Positions 42,991 to 51,233 of a DNA stretch of 64,000 bases are shown here, in pieces. The translations under genes were made by a program, and so were the position numbers. The notes under the pieces were generated by a model. It was not told where the DNA came from, ran no database searches, and worked only from the letters and a program-made list of their open reading frames with translations. Source of the stretch: JAPHSX01 sp050298555 (GTDB lineage Bacteria > Pseudomonadota > Gammaproteobacteria > Thiohalomonadales > Thiohalomonadaceae). The first letter of the stretch is position 1. Each line of letters begins with the position of its first letter. The stretch spans positions 62,001-126,000 of the forward strand of contig JBNKUL010000035.1 of NCBI GenBank assembly GCA_050298555.1. Reading direction: 5' to 3'.

Positions 42991-43938
42991 GGCGTACTTT
43001 TTGATACGGTAGAGCAGGGTGTCTCGAGTCAGCCCCAACAGGCGCGCGGCACGACTGCGGTTTCCATGGGTGCGGTCCAGCGCCTGTTTAATCATCTCCT
43101 GCTCCAACTCCTCCAGGCGAATGCCGTCGTCGGGGAGGGTGAAGCCGTCATTGCCTGGTGTGGGCACGGCGCCACGCTGGAATTCGGGCGGCAGGTGCTC
43201 CGGCTCGATCTCGCTCTCCGCGTTGAGGATCAGCATGCGCTCGATGAAGTTGCGCAGTTCGCGGATATTACCGGGCCAGTGATAGGCCTCCAGCTGGGTC
43301 AGCGCACGGTTGCTGAAGTTGGGCGCCTGTAGGCCGTGTTTGTCTGCCAGCTGCTCGCCCAGGGCCTGGGTCAGCAAGGTGACGTCGCCACGGCGGCGGC
43401 GCAGGGCGGGCAGCTCCAGCGGTACCACGTTGAGGCGGTAGTAGAGGTCGGCGCGAAAACGCCCCTCCTGCACCATCTGGTGCAGGTCACGGTGGGTGGC
43501 GGCGACGATGCGTACATCGACGGTGGAGGCGTCGGTGTCGCCCAGCGACTGGCACTCACCGGACTCGAGGAAGCGCAGTAGCTTGGCCTGGATGTTGAGC
43601 GGCAGCTCGGCGATCTCGTCGAGGAACAGGGTACCGCCGGCGGCGGCGCGGATACGCCCCGGGCTGTTGCCGGTGGCGCCGGTAAAGGCCCCCTTGCGGT
43701 GGCCGAATAGTTCCGATTCCGCAAGCTGCTCCGGTAGGGCGGCGCAGTTGATGGCGATGAAGGGGGCCTCGGCGCGGCCGCTCTCCTGGTGCAGCGCCTG
43801 CGCCAGCAGCTCCTTGCCGGTGCCGCTTTCGCCGAGGATCAACACGCTGACGTCCGTCGCCGCGGCGATCTGCGCGGAGCGGATGACACTGCGAAACTCG
43901 GGGGCGTTACCCAGCAGGAGTGTATCGAAGGCGTTCAT
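42979..43938 (-). CDS. sigma54-dependent activator lacking a sensory domain
   Basis: A 319-residue enhancer-binding protein. It has only an AAA+ domain (about 10-235) with Walker A GESGTGKE, the sigma54-contacting loop GAFTGA, Walker B GGTLFLDEIAELP and arginine segment RFRADLYYRLNVVPLELP, plus a C-terminal Fis-type helix-turn-helix (NRSRAARLLGLTRDTLLYRI). The absence of an N-terminal regulatory domain resembles PspF, which is controlled by a separate inhibitor. No psp genes are adjacent, so the regulon is unknown. It opens toward tRNA-Leu. Confidence 0.88.
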   Translation of the reverse strand: MNAFDTLLLGNAPEFRSVIRSAQIAAATDVSVLILGESGTGKELLAQALHQESGRAEAPFIAINCAALPEQLAESELFGHRKGAFTGATGNSPGRIRAAAGGTLFLDEIAELPLNIQAKLLRFLESGECQSLGDTDASTVDVRIVAATHRDLHQMVQEGRFRADLYYRLNVVPLELPALRRRRGDVTLLTQALGEQLADKHGLQAPNFSNRALTQLEAYHWPGNIRELRNFIERMLILNAESEIEPEHLPPEFQRGAVPTPGNDGFTLPDDGIRLEELEQEMIKQALDRTHGNRSRAARLLGLTRDTLLYRIKKYALGR

Positions 43939-44023
43939 TGGCGACCTGGTGATTTTCGAAGCGCTAAGGATACCCGTTTCAGACCATCAGGACAAAACCA
44001 CCGCGATTATTAAAAGAGAGTTC

Positions 44024-44051
44024 TTGACCGCCTTGTCGTTAGATGTAGAAT
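44024..44051 (+). promoter_or_regulatory. Promoter of tRNA-Leu with GC-rich discriminator
   Basis: TTGACC (44024-44029) and TAGAAT (44046-44051) with a 16-bp spacer, followed by GCGCCCC before the tRNA. The GC-rich discriminator is typical of stringently controlled stable-RNA promoters. Confidence 0.7.
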
Positions 44052-44060
44052 GCGCCCCAT

Positions 44061-44144
44061 GCCGCTCTGGTGGAATTGGTAGACACGCAAGATTTAGGTT
44101 CTTGTGCCTTTGGTGTCCGAGTTCGAGTCTCGGGGGCGGCACCA
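44061..44144 (+). tRNA. tRNA-Leu(TAG)
   Basis: 84 nt with encoded CCA and a long variable arm, as in class II tRNAs. The acceptor stem GCCGCTC pairs with GGGCGGC. The anticodon stem CAAGA/TCTTG holds TTTAGGT, anticodon TAG. Confidence 0.96.
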
Positions 44145-44452
44145 TCCCCACTTATCCCTCTCTCATCCCGTATAGATGTTTAAGGCGAACTGCATTATCA
44201 TAGGCGCCTTTCGGGAGTAGCGAAAAACTGATGTAAAATCCGCCACTTAGGCTGATTTAGCAGGTACCGTGTCAGCGTTCTCCAGGTTGTGTGCAACTTA
44301 TTGAATTTCTAGGGAAAATTCAGTTCTTCCCGTGACGGTTGCAGCACCGCTCCCCAGTTAACCGATTACCTATCGGCCGCCGGGCCCGCACACCGCGGGC
44401 CGGGCGGTCGATTATGATTTTTTATTATTTGAACGATTGTTGAGGTGTAAAG
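44145..44452. other. 308-bp leader/promoter region of tig
   Basis: No gene is supported. It includes a 13-bp near-perfect GC-rich stem (44377-44389 with 44395-44407, one mismatch, ACACC loop). An AT-rich stretch with a T-run follows about 8 bases later, like a weak terminator or attenuator 45 bp before tig. A promoter for tig is expected upstream but was not assigned. Confidence 0.45.
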
Positions 44453-45751
44453 ATGCAGGTTTCAGTTGAGACGACCAACGGTCTGGAGCGTCGTATGACC
44501 GTAGAGCTCCCCGTCGAGCGCGTTGATGATGAGGTGCTGAATCGTCTGAAGCAGATTAGCCGTAGCGCCAGCGTAAAGGGTTTCCGCCCCGGCAAGGTGC
44601 CGCACAAGGTACTGGCAAAGGAGTTCGGTAAGCAGGTGCGTGACGAAGTGGTCGGCGAAGTGATCCAGGCTACCTACTTCCAGGCCGTCAGCGAGCAGCA
44701 GCTGCAGCCCGCCGGTATGCCCAACATCGAGCCCACCGTCAACGAGCCCGGCAAGGGCCTGCAGTACACCGCCACCTTCGAGGTGATGCCCGAGGTGACC
44801 CTGGCCGATGTGGCCGGTGCCAAGCTGGAGAAGCGCGTTGCCGAGGTCAGCGACGAAGACCTCGACAAGATGATGCAGAACCTGCTGCAGCAGCGTGCCG
44901 AGTGGAATGAGGTCGATCGTGCTGCCGCTGACGGTGACCGCTTGAATATCGACTTCAAGGGCACCATTGAAGGAGAAGAGTTCTCCGGTAACTCCGGACA
45001 GAAGGTACCTGTCACCATCGGTTCCGGCCGTATGATTGCCGGTTTCGAAGAGGGCCTGGTAGGGGCCAAGGCCGGCGACGAGCTGACCCTGGACCTGCAG
45101 TTCCCCGAGGAGTACGCCCACAAGGAGGTTGCAGGCAAGCCGGTGCAGTTCGCGGTCAAGGTGAACAGCGTCGAGGAGTCCAAGCTGCCTGAGCTGGACG
45201 ATGAGTTTGCCAAGGGCTTTGGTGTCGGTGACGGCAGTGTCGACTCCCTGCGTCAGGAAGTGCGTGACAACATGGAGCGCGAGATGAAGCAGGCCTTGGT
45301 TGAGGGCAACAAGCAGGCGGTCATGGACAAGCTGCTTGAGCTCAACGAGATCGATCTTCCCCAGTCTCTGGTGGAGAGCGAGGCCGAGACCCTGAAGAAC
45401 CAGATGATGCAGCAGATGCACATCCCCGACGGCAAGGCCGGTGTGTCGCTGGATAACAGCATGTTTATGGAGCAGGCACAGCGCCGCGTCTCCCTCGGCC
45501 TGATCCTCTCCGAGCTGATCAAGAGCCAGGAGCTGAAGGCGGACGACGACAAGGTACGAGCCAAGGTAGAGGAGCTGGCTGCAGGTTACGAAGATAAGCA
45601 GCAGGTCATCGACTACTACTACGGCGACCAGAACCGCCTCTCCCAGATCCAGAGTCTGGTACTGGAAGACGAAGTGGTTGACTGGGTATTCGGCCAGGCC
45701 GACGTGACCGAGAAGAGTGGTAACTTCGAAGAGATCATGGGCCGCGGCTAA
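44453..45751 (+). CDS. tig: Trigger factor
   Basis: A ribosome-bound chaperone and prolyl isomerase that meets nascent chains at the exit tunnel. The 432-residue protein has the ribosome-docking signature GFRPGKVP in the N-terminal domain (about 1-145) and an FKBP-like domain (about 150-245, with DGDRLNIDFKGTIEGEEF and GFEEGLVGAKAGDE). A long helical C-terminal domain completes it. It heads the tig-clpP-clpX-lon cluster; clpP starts 37 bp downstream. Ribosome-binding sequence GTTGAGGTG precedes the ATG. Confidence 0.97.
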   Translation: MQVSVETTNGLERRMTVELPVERVDDEVLNRLKQISRSASVKGFRPGKVPHKVLAKEFGKQVRDEVVGEVIQATYFQAVSEQQLQPAGMPNIEPTVNEPGKGLQYTATFEVMPEVTLADVAGAKLEKRVAEVSDEDLDKMMQNLLQQRAEWNEVDRAAADGDRLNIDFKGTIEGEEFSGNSGQKVPVTIGSGRMIAGFEEGLVGAKAGDELTLDLQFPEEYAHKEVAGKPVQFAVKVNSVEESKLPELDDEFAKGFGVGDGSVDSLRQEVRDNMEREMKQALVEGNKQAVMDKLLELNEIDLPQSLVESEAETLKNQMMQQMHIPDGKAGVSLDNSMFMEQAQRRVSLGLILSELIKSQELKADDDKVRAKVEELAAGYEDKQQVIDYYYGDQNRLSQIQSLVLEDEVVDWVFGQADVTEKSGNFEEIMGRG

Positions 45752-45788
45752 TTAGCAATTAACAGCGGTATTAAAGGATAGTGATGTG

Positions 45789-46430
45789 ATGAGCGATAAC
45801 AGCTATATGAACGGTGCACTGGATACCCAGAACCTGGGACTGATTCCGATGGTGGTCGAGCAGACCTCCCGCGGCGAGCGTTCCTACGACATATACTCGC
45901 GCCTGCTCAAGGAGCGGGTGGTGTTTGCGGTCGGTCCGGTGGAGGACCACATGGCCAACCTGATCGTGGCACAGCTGTTGTTCCTGGAGTCGGAGAATCC
46001 GGACAAGGACATCCATCTCTACATCAACTCCCCGGGTGGCTCGGTAAGCGCCGGCCTGGCGATCTACGACACCATGCAGTTCATCAAGCCGCAGGTTAGC
46101 ACCATGTGCATCGGCATGGCGGCGAGCATGGGCGCGGTGCTGCTGGCCGGTGGTGCGGAGGGCAAGCGCTTTGCCCTGCCGCACAGCCGGGTGATGATCC
46201 ATCAGCCGCTGGGCGGCTACCAGGGTCAGGCCACCGACATCGAGATCCACGCCCGCGAGATCCTCAAGATCCGCGAGCAGCTCAACGGCATTCTTGCGCA
46301 CCACAGTGGTCAGCCGATGGAGCGTATCCAGCAGGATACCGAGCGTGATAACTTCATGAGCGGTAGCGAAGCGGCGGACTATGGCCTTATCGATCAGGTG
46401 CTTGAGAGCCGTAATATCGCCGGGGAGTAA
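45789..46430 (+). CDS. clpP: ATP-dependent Clp protease proteolytic subunit
   Basis: The 14-mer serine peptidase chamber partnered by ClpX or ClpA. The catalytic Ser is in GMAASMGAVLL and the His in LPHSRVMIHQPLGG; the Asp lies further on. The protein is 213 residues and ends just as in E. coli. ATG 45789 (MSDNSYMNG) is chosen; a GTG one codon earlier is possible. An AAAGGATAGTG site lies upstream. clpX follows after 107 bp. Confidence 0.97.
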   Translation: MSDNSYMNGALDTQNLGLIPMVVEQTSRGERSYDIYSRLLKERVVFAVGPVEDHMANLIVAQLLFLESENPDKDIHLYINSPGGSVSAGLAIYDTMQFIKPQVSTMCIGMAASMGAVLLAGGAEGKRFALPHSRVMIHQPLGGYQGQATDIEIHAREILKIREQLNGILAHHSGQPMERIQQDTERDNFMSGSEAADYGLIDQVLESRNIAGE

Positions 46431-46537
46431 TCCCAGGCGCGGAGTCAAGGGCGCAACCCATAAGGATTTGGGGGTTGAAAAATTGTGCCAGACTATGCAT
46501 GTTTTACTTTATATAGATAGCAACACAGGAATAGGCG

Positions 46538-47818
46538 ATGCCTGATAATACGACCGGTAAGGGTGACGACAACGGCAAGCTGCTCTACTGCTCCTTCTGC
46601 GGTAAGAGCCAGCATGAGGTACGCAAGCTGATTGCAGGCCCCTCCGTCTTCATCTGCGATGAGTGCGTTGACCTGTGCAACGACATCATCCGCGAGGAGA
46701 TTCAGGAGGAGTCCAACGGCGATGTTGGCAACAAGCTGCCGACTCCCCGTGAGATCAACGACAGCCTCGACGAATACGTTATTGGCCAGAAGCGTGCCAA
46801 GAAGGTGCTTTCCGTAGCGGTCTATAACCACTACAAGCGTCTTCATGCAGGACAGCAGAAGGACGAGGTCGAACTGGCCAAGAGCAACATCCTGCTCATC
46901 GGCCCCACCGGTTCGGGTAAGACCCTGCTGGCCGAGACCCTGGCCCGTCTGCTCAACGTGCCTTTCACCATTGCCGATGCCACCACCCTCACCGAGGCGG
47001 GTTACGTCGGTGAAGACGTCGAGAACATCATCCAGAAGTTGCTGCAGAAGTGCGACTACGATGTGGAGAAGGCGCAGACCGGTATCGTCTATATCGACGA
47101 AATCGACAAGATCTCGCGCAAGTCAGACAACCCCTCAATTACCCGCGATGTATCGGGCGAGGGCGTGCAGCAGGCGCTGCTGAAGCTGATCGAGGGCACC
47201 GTTGCCTCGGTTCCGCCTCAGGGTGGCCGCAAGCACCCGCAGCAGGAGTTCTTGCAGGTCGATACCTCCAATATCCTCTTTATCTGTGGCGGCGCCTTTG
47301 CGGGTCTGGAGAGAGTGATTCGCAACCGCTCGGAGAAGGGCGGTATCGGCTTCTCCGCCGAGGTGAAGACCAAGGACGAGAAGAAGAGCTTCTCCGAGAT
47401 GCTGCTTACCGTCGAGCCTGAGGACCTGGTCTCCTACGGCCTGATCCCCGAGTTTGTCGGTCGTCTGCCGGTTCACGCTACCCTGGAAGAGCTGGACGAA
47501 GAGGCGCTTATCTCTATCCTCACCGAGCCGAAGAATGCCCTCACCAAGCAGTACGGCAGGCTCTTCGATATGGAGGATGTGGAGCTCGAGTTCCGCGAAG
47601 ACGCCCTGCACGCCGTTGCCGCCAAGGCGATGGAGCGCAAGACCGGTGCCCGTGGCCTGCGCTCTATCCTCGAAACCACGCTGCTCGATACCATGTACGA
47701 GCTGCCCTCCATGGAGGGGGTCAGCAAGGTGGTTATCGATTCCGGTGTTATCGAGGGCGAGTCCGAGCCGCTGCTGATCTACAAGAACGACGAGCAGAGC
47801 GCCGCTGCCGCCGAGTAA
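46538..47818 (+). CDS. clpX: ATP-dependent Clp protease ATP-binding subunit ClpX
   Basis: An AAA+ unfoldase that feeds proteins to ClpP. The 426-residue protein has the N-terminal zinc domain CSFCGKSQHEV with a second CDEC pair, Walker A GPTGSGKT, Walker B YIDEIDKI, and the sensor/pore segments GYVGEDVE and GARGLRSI. Length is normal. It is followed by a terminator and then lon with its own promoter. Confidence 0.97.
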   Translation: MPDNTTGKGDDNGKLLYCSFCGKSQHEVRKLIAGPSVFICDECVDLCNDIIREEIQEESNGDVGNKLPTPREINDSLDEYVIGQKRAKKVLSVAVYNHYKRLHAGQQKDEVELAKSNILLIGPTGSGKTLLAETLARLLNVPFTIADATTLTEAGYVGEDVENIIQKLLQKCDYDVEKAQTGIVYIDEIDKISRKSDNPSITRDVSGEGVQQALLKLIEGTVASVPPQGGRKHPQQEFLQVDTSNILFICGGAFAGLERVIRNRSEKGGIGFSAEVKTKDEKKSFSEMLLTVEPEDLVSYGLIPEFVGRLPVHATLEELDEEALISILTEPKNALTKQYGRLFDMEDVELEFREDALHAVAAKAMERKTGARGLRSILETTLLDTMYELPSMEGVSKVVIDSGVIEGESEPLLIYKNDEQSAAAAE

Positions 47819-47825
47819 CTGCCTT

Positions 47826-47852
47826 CAGGCGCGGCTGTTCCGGCCGCGCCTG
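47826..47852 (+). terminator. Terminator-like hairpin after clpX
   Basis: CAGGCGCGGC (47826-47835) and GCCGCGCCTG (47843-47852) pair perfectly over ten bases with a seven-base loop, followed by ATATTTTC. It lies eight bases after the clpX stop; the T-run is short but convincing. Confidence 0.75.
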
Positions 47853-47863
47853 ATATTTTCCTC

Positions 47864-47890
47864 CTTGACTCCCGCAATACAGCCCGCATT
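47864..47890 (+). promoter_or_regulatory. Candidate sigma32 heat-shock promoter of lon
   Basis: CTTGACT (47864-47870) and CCCGCATT (47883-47890), separated by 12 bp, approximate the heat-shock consensus CTTGAAA / CCCCATNT about 75 bp before lon. lon is a heat-shock gene in related bacteria. Confidence 0.55.
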
Positions 47891-47966
47891 ATTAAATAAA
47901 TACTGAATAATTTGCTTTTCCCGTCTGTACGACCGATTGCGGAATAGCGTGAAGAGGTGCAATCCG

Positions 47967-50390
47967 ATGGATGCTAAGGACAAGATTTCTGAAGTGAGCG
48001 ATCAGCTGCGTGCCATCCCGGTGCTGCCGCTGCGCGATGTTGTGGTCTATCCACATATGGTGATTCCGCTGTTCGTCGGTCGCGACAAGTCGATCAAGGC
48101 GCTGGAAGCGGCGATGGAGGAGAACAAGGAGATCATGCTGGTGGCGCAGAAGAGCGCCTCCGAGGATGAGCCCGGTGAGGAGGATATCTACCGCATCGGC
48201 ACCCTCTCCACCATCCTGCAACTGCTGAAGCTGCCCGACGGTACCGTCAAGGTGCTGGTGGAGGGGGGCCAGCGGGCCAAGATCGTCAATTTCCTCGATG
48301 ATGAGGAGTATTTCACCGCACAGATCAACGTGCTGGAGGCAGAGCCCATCGATGAACGTGAGGCCGAAGTGCTCTCCCGTTCGGTGCTCAACCAGTTCGA
48401 TCAGTACGTTAAGTTGAATAAGAAGGTTCCGCCCGAGGTCCTTACCTCGCTCTCCGGTATTGAGGATCCCAACCGGCTGCTCGACACCATCGCCGCACAC
48501 ATGGCACTGAAGATCGAGGAGAAGCAGGAGATCCTGGCGATCACCGACATCCGCGAGCGCTTTGAGCACCTGCTGACGATGATGGAGTCGGAGCTCGACC
48601 TGCTTCAGGTCGAGAAGCGCATCCGTGGTCGGGTGAAGAAGCAGATGGAGAAGAGCCAGCGCGAGTACTACCTCAATGAGCAGATGAAGGCGATCCAGAA
48701 GGAGCTGGGTGATCTCGACGAGGCCCCCAATGAGATGGAGGAGCTGGAGGAGAAGATCGAAAAGGCCGGCATGTCCAAGGAGGCGAAGGAGAAGGCCACC
48801 TCTGAACTGAACAAATTGAAGATGATGTCGCCCATGTCCGCCGAGGCGACGGTAGTTCGCAACTACATCGACTGGCTGGTGCAGGTGCCGTGGAAGAAGA
48901 AGTCCAAGGTGCGCCACGATATGGCCCTGGCCGAGAAGGTGCTGGAAGAGGATCACTACGGTCTGGAGAAGGTGAAGGAACGCATCCTTGAGTACCTGGC
49001 GGTGCAAAAGCGTGTGAAGAAGCTGAAGGGGCCGATCCTCTGTCTGGTCGGACCGCCTGGCGTCGGCAAGACCTCGCTGGGCAAGTCGATCGCCCGCGCC
49101 ACCAACCGTAAATTCGTACGCATGGCGCTGGGCGGGGTGCGGGATGAGGCGGAGATCCGCGGTCACCGCCGTACCTATATCGGTTCGATGCCGGGCAAGA
49201 TTGTGCAAAACCTCTCCAAGGTCGAGACCCGCAATCCGCTGTTCCTGCTCGATGAGATCGACAAAATGGCCTCCGATTTCCGCGGCGACCCCGCCTCGGC
49301 GATGCTGGAGGTACTGGACCCGGAGCAGAACCACACCTTTAACGACCACTACCTGGAGGTCGACTACGACCTCTCCGATGTGATGTTCATCGCCACCTCC
49401 AACTCGATGAACATCCCCGGACCGCTGCTCGACCGTATGGAGGTGATCCGCATCGCCGGCTACACCGAGGACGAGAAGCTTAATATCGCCCGCCGCTACC
49501 TGGTGCCCAAGGAGATGAAGGCCAACGGCCTGAAAGCCGAGGAAATCGAGGTGAGCGACGGGGCGCTGCTTGATATCGTGCGCTACTACACCCGCGAGGC
49601 CGGGGTGCGTGGCCTGCAGCGCGAGGTGGCGAAGATCTGCCGCAAGACGGTGAAGGAGCTGGTTTCGGATGAGTCGAAAAAGCAGATTACCGTCAGTAGC
49701 GACAACCTCGATGAGTTCCTCGGCGTACGCCGCTTCCGTTTCGGCCTTGCCGAGGAGTCGGACCAGGTAGGGCAGGTCACCGGCCTGGCGTGGACCGAGG
49801 TGGGTGGCGAGCTGCTCAGCATCGAGACCGTGGTGGTGCCCGGCAAGGGCAAACACACGATTACAGGGCAGTTGGGCGAGGTGATGAAGGAGTCGATCCA
49901 GGCGGCGATGAGCGTGGTACGCAGCCGCGCTGCCGGCCTCGGTATCCGCCCCGACTTCTACGAGAACAAGGATCTTCATGTGCATGTTCCCGAGGGGGCG
50001 ATCCCCAAGGACGGTCCCAGCGCCGGTATCGGCATGTGCACCGCGCTGGTGTCGGTGCTGACCGGGATCCCGGTGCGCGCCGATGTGGCGATGACCGGCG
50101 AGATCACCCTGCGTGGCGAGGTGCTGCCGATTGGCGGGCTTAAGGAGAAGTTGCTGGCCGCGGCACGCGGCGGCATCAAGACGGTGATTATCCCCGAGGA
50201 GAACCGCCGTAACCTGGAGGATGTGCCCGATAATATTAAGGAAAATCTGGAGATACTTCCGGTGAAGTGGATCGATGAGGTGATTGATATCGCCCTGATC
50301 AGCAAACCGGAGCCGCTCTCCGAAGAAGAGATGGTTGATGTTGTCAAGGGCAGTGAGGCCGAAAAGCCCTCAAATATCCACACTCACTGA
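47967..50390 (+). CDS. lon: ATP-dependent protease Lon
   Basis: Lon degrades misfolded and regulatory proteins in the cytosol. The 807-residue protein has the N-terminal substrate domain (VLPLRDVVVYPHMVIPLFVG), an AAA+ module with Walker A GPPGVGKTS and FLLDEIDKM, and a C-terminal Ser-Lys peptidase domain with the catalytic Ser in KDGPSAGIGM. ATG 47967 is chosen, with GAAGAGG upstream. An in-frame TTG ten codons earlier lacks Lon-like sequence. Confidence 0.97.
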   Translation: MDAKDKISEVSDQLRAIPVLPLRDVVVYPHMVIPLFVGRDKSIKALEAAMEENKEIMLVAQKSASEDEPGEEDIYRIGTLSTILQLLKLPDGTVKVLVEGGQRAKIVNFLDDEEYFTAQINVLEAEPIDEREAEVLSRSVLNQFDQYVKLNKKVPPEVLTSLSGIEDPNRLLDTIAAHMALKIEEKQEILAITDIRERFEHLLTMMESELDLLQVEKRIRGRVKKQMEKSQREYYLNEQMKAIQKELGDLDEAPNEMEELEEKIEKAGMSKEAKEKATSELNKLKMMSPMSAEATVVRNYIDWLVQVPWKKKSKVRHDMALAEKVLEEDHYGLEKVKERILEYLAVQKRVKKLKGPILCLVGPPGVGKTSLGKSIARATNRKFVRMALGGVRDEAEIRGHRRTYIGSMPGKIVQNLSKVETRNPLFLLDEIDKMASDFRGDPASAMLEVLDPEQNHTFNDHYLEVDYDLSDVMFIATSNSMNIPGPLLDRMEVIRIAGYTEDEKLNIARRYLVPKEMKANGLKAEEIEVSDGALLDIVRYYTREAGVRGLQREVAKICRKTVKELVSDESKKQITVSSDNLDEFLGVRRFRFGLAEESDQVGQVTGLAWTEVGGELLSIETVVVPGKGKHTITGQLGEVMKESIQAAMSVVRSRAAGLGIRPDFYENKDLHVHVPEGAIPKDGPSAGIGMCTALVSVLTGIPVRADVAMTGEITLRGEVLPIGGLKEKLLAAARGGIKTVIIPEENRRNLEDVPDNIKENLEILPVKWIDEVIDIALISKPEPLSEEEMVDVVKGSEAEKPSNIHTH

Positions 50391-50529
50391 TAGCCAATAA
50401 AGGCAACGGATGGCGCCATAATTTTTCTCACTGGCGCCCATTTACTTGAACAAACAAGGCTAAGTCATTAATTGCTCGTGCCATGGTGTGTAAAGGCACA
50501 CAAAACAGCGCTTTTAAGCGCGCCTTTGC

Positions 50530-50559
50530 TTGACACTGACAAAGGGCAGTTGGTATAAA
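50530..50559 (+). promoter_or_regulatory. sigma70 promoter of hupB
   Basis: TTGACA (50530-50535) and TATAAA (50554-50559) with an 18-bp spacer in the 299-bp lon-hupB gap, giving a leader of about 120 nt for hupB. Matches to consensus are strong. Confidence 0.75.
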
Positions 50560-50689
50560 TTTGGCCAGTTTTTCAATGTCGTTCCAGTAACAGGGACGGC
50601 ATTTGTGTTTTCTCTGTAAAGCTGTCTTATCTAATTAAAAATAGACAAAGACGGAATAATTTTACCTACTGGAACGAGGGGTTAAATCT

Positions 50690-50962
50690 GTGAACAAATC
50701 TGAAATGATCGATGCAATTGCCGAAGGTGCCGATATCTCTAAAGCCGCTGCCGGCCGTGCTCTGGACGCTGCCATTGCAGCCGTTACCGAGACCCTGAAA
50801 AAGGGCGAGACCGTGAACCTGATCGGCTTTGGTACCTTCGAGGTACGTGAGCGCAAGGCCCGCACCGGCCGTAACCCGCAAACCGGCGCTACCATCCAGA
50901 TCGCTGCTGCCAAGTCTCCTGCCTTCAAGGCTGGTAAAGCGCTTAAGGATGCTGTAAACTAG
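50690..50962 (+). CDS. hupB: DNA-binding protein HU-beta
   Basis: A nucleoid-associated protein that bends DNA. The 90-residue protein has the HU signature GFGTFEVRERKARTGRNPQTG and the DNA-arm proline. It starts with GTG at 50690 after a GAGGGG ribosome-binding site. Followed 17 bp downstream by tRNA-Val, so it is probably co-transcribed with the two tRNAs until the terminator at 51160. Confidence 0.96.
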   Translation: MNKSEMIDAIAEGADISKAAAGRALDAAIAAVTETLKKGETVNLIGFGTFEVRERKARTGRNPQTGATIQIAAAKSPAFKAGKALKDAVN

Positions 50963-50979
50963 CGCGCCTTTGAAACATC

Positions 50980-51055
50980 GGGTGCTTAGCTCAGCTGGGA
51001 GAGCATCGCCCTTACAAGGCGAGGGTCGGGGGTTCGATCCCCTCAGCACCCACCA
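50980..51055 (+). tRNA. tRNA-Val(TAC)
   Basis: 76 nt with encoded CCA. The acceptor stem is GGGTGCT/AGCACCC. The anticodon stem TCGCC/GGCGA has loop CTTACAA, anticodon TAC. T-arm GGGGGTTCGATCCCCTC. Confidence 0.97.
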
Positions 51056-51072
51056 AATAAAAAGTAGGTTTC

Positions 51073-51149
51073 GGAGCGGTAGTTCAGTTGGTTAGAATAC
51101 CGGCCTGTCACGCCGGGGGTCGCGGGTTCGAGTCCCGTCCGCTCCGCCA
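51073..51149 (+). tRNA. tRNA-Asp(GTC)
   Basis: 77 nt with encoded CCA. The acceptor stem is GGAGCGG/CCGCTCC and the anticodon region CGGCCTGTCACGCCG gives GTC. It lies 17 bp after tRNA-Val. Confidence 0.97.
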
Positions 51150-51159
51150 TTATTGAACC

Positions 51160-51187
51160 AAGGGCGCATTTTTATGCGCCCTTTTTT
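51160..51187 (+). terminator. Intrinsic terminator of hupB-tRNA operon
   Basis: AAGGGCGCAT (51160-51169) and ATGCGCCCTT (51174-51183) form a 10-bp perfect stem with a TTTT loop, followed by TTTT. It separates the tRNAs from ppiD. Confidence 0.9.
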
Positions 51188-51233
51188 CTTTGTATTTCAT
51201 AAACGTAAAAGTGGCATCAGGAACGTAGCCGAT

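Noticed and set aside
47892..49985. Long open frame antisense to lon
   Set aside because: The protein is low-complexity, His/Leu-rich and mirrors lon codon structure; long antisense frames are expected in GC-rich genes.
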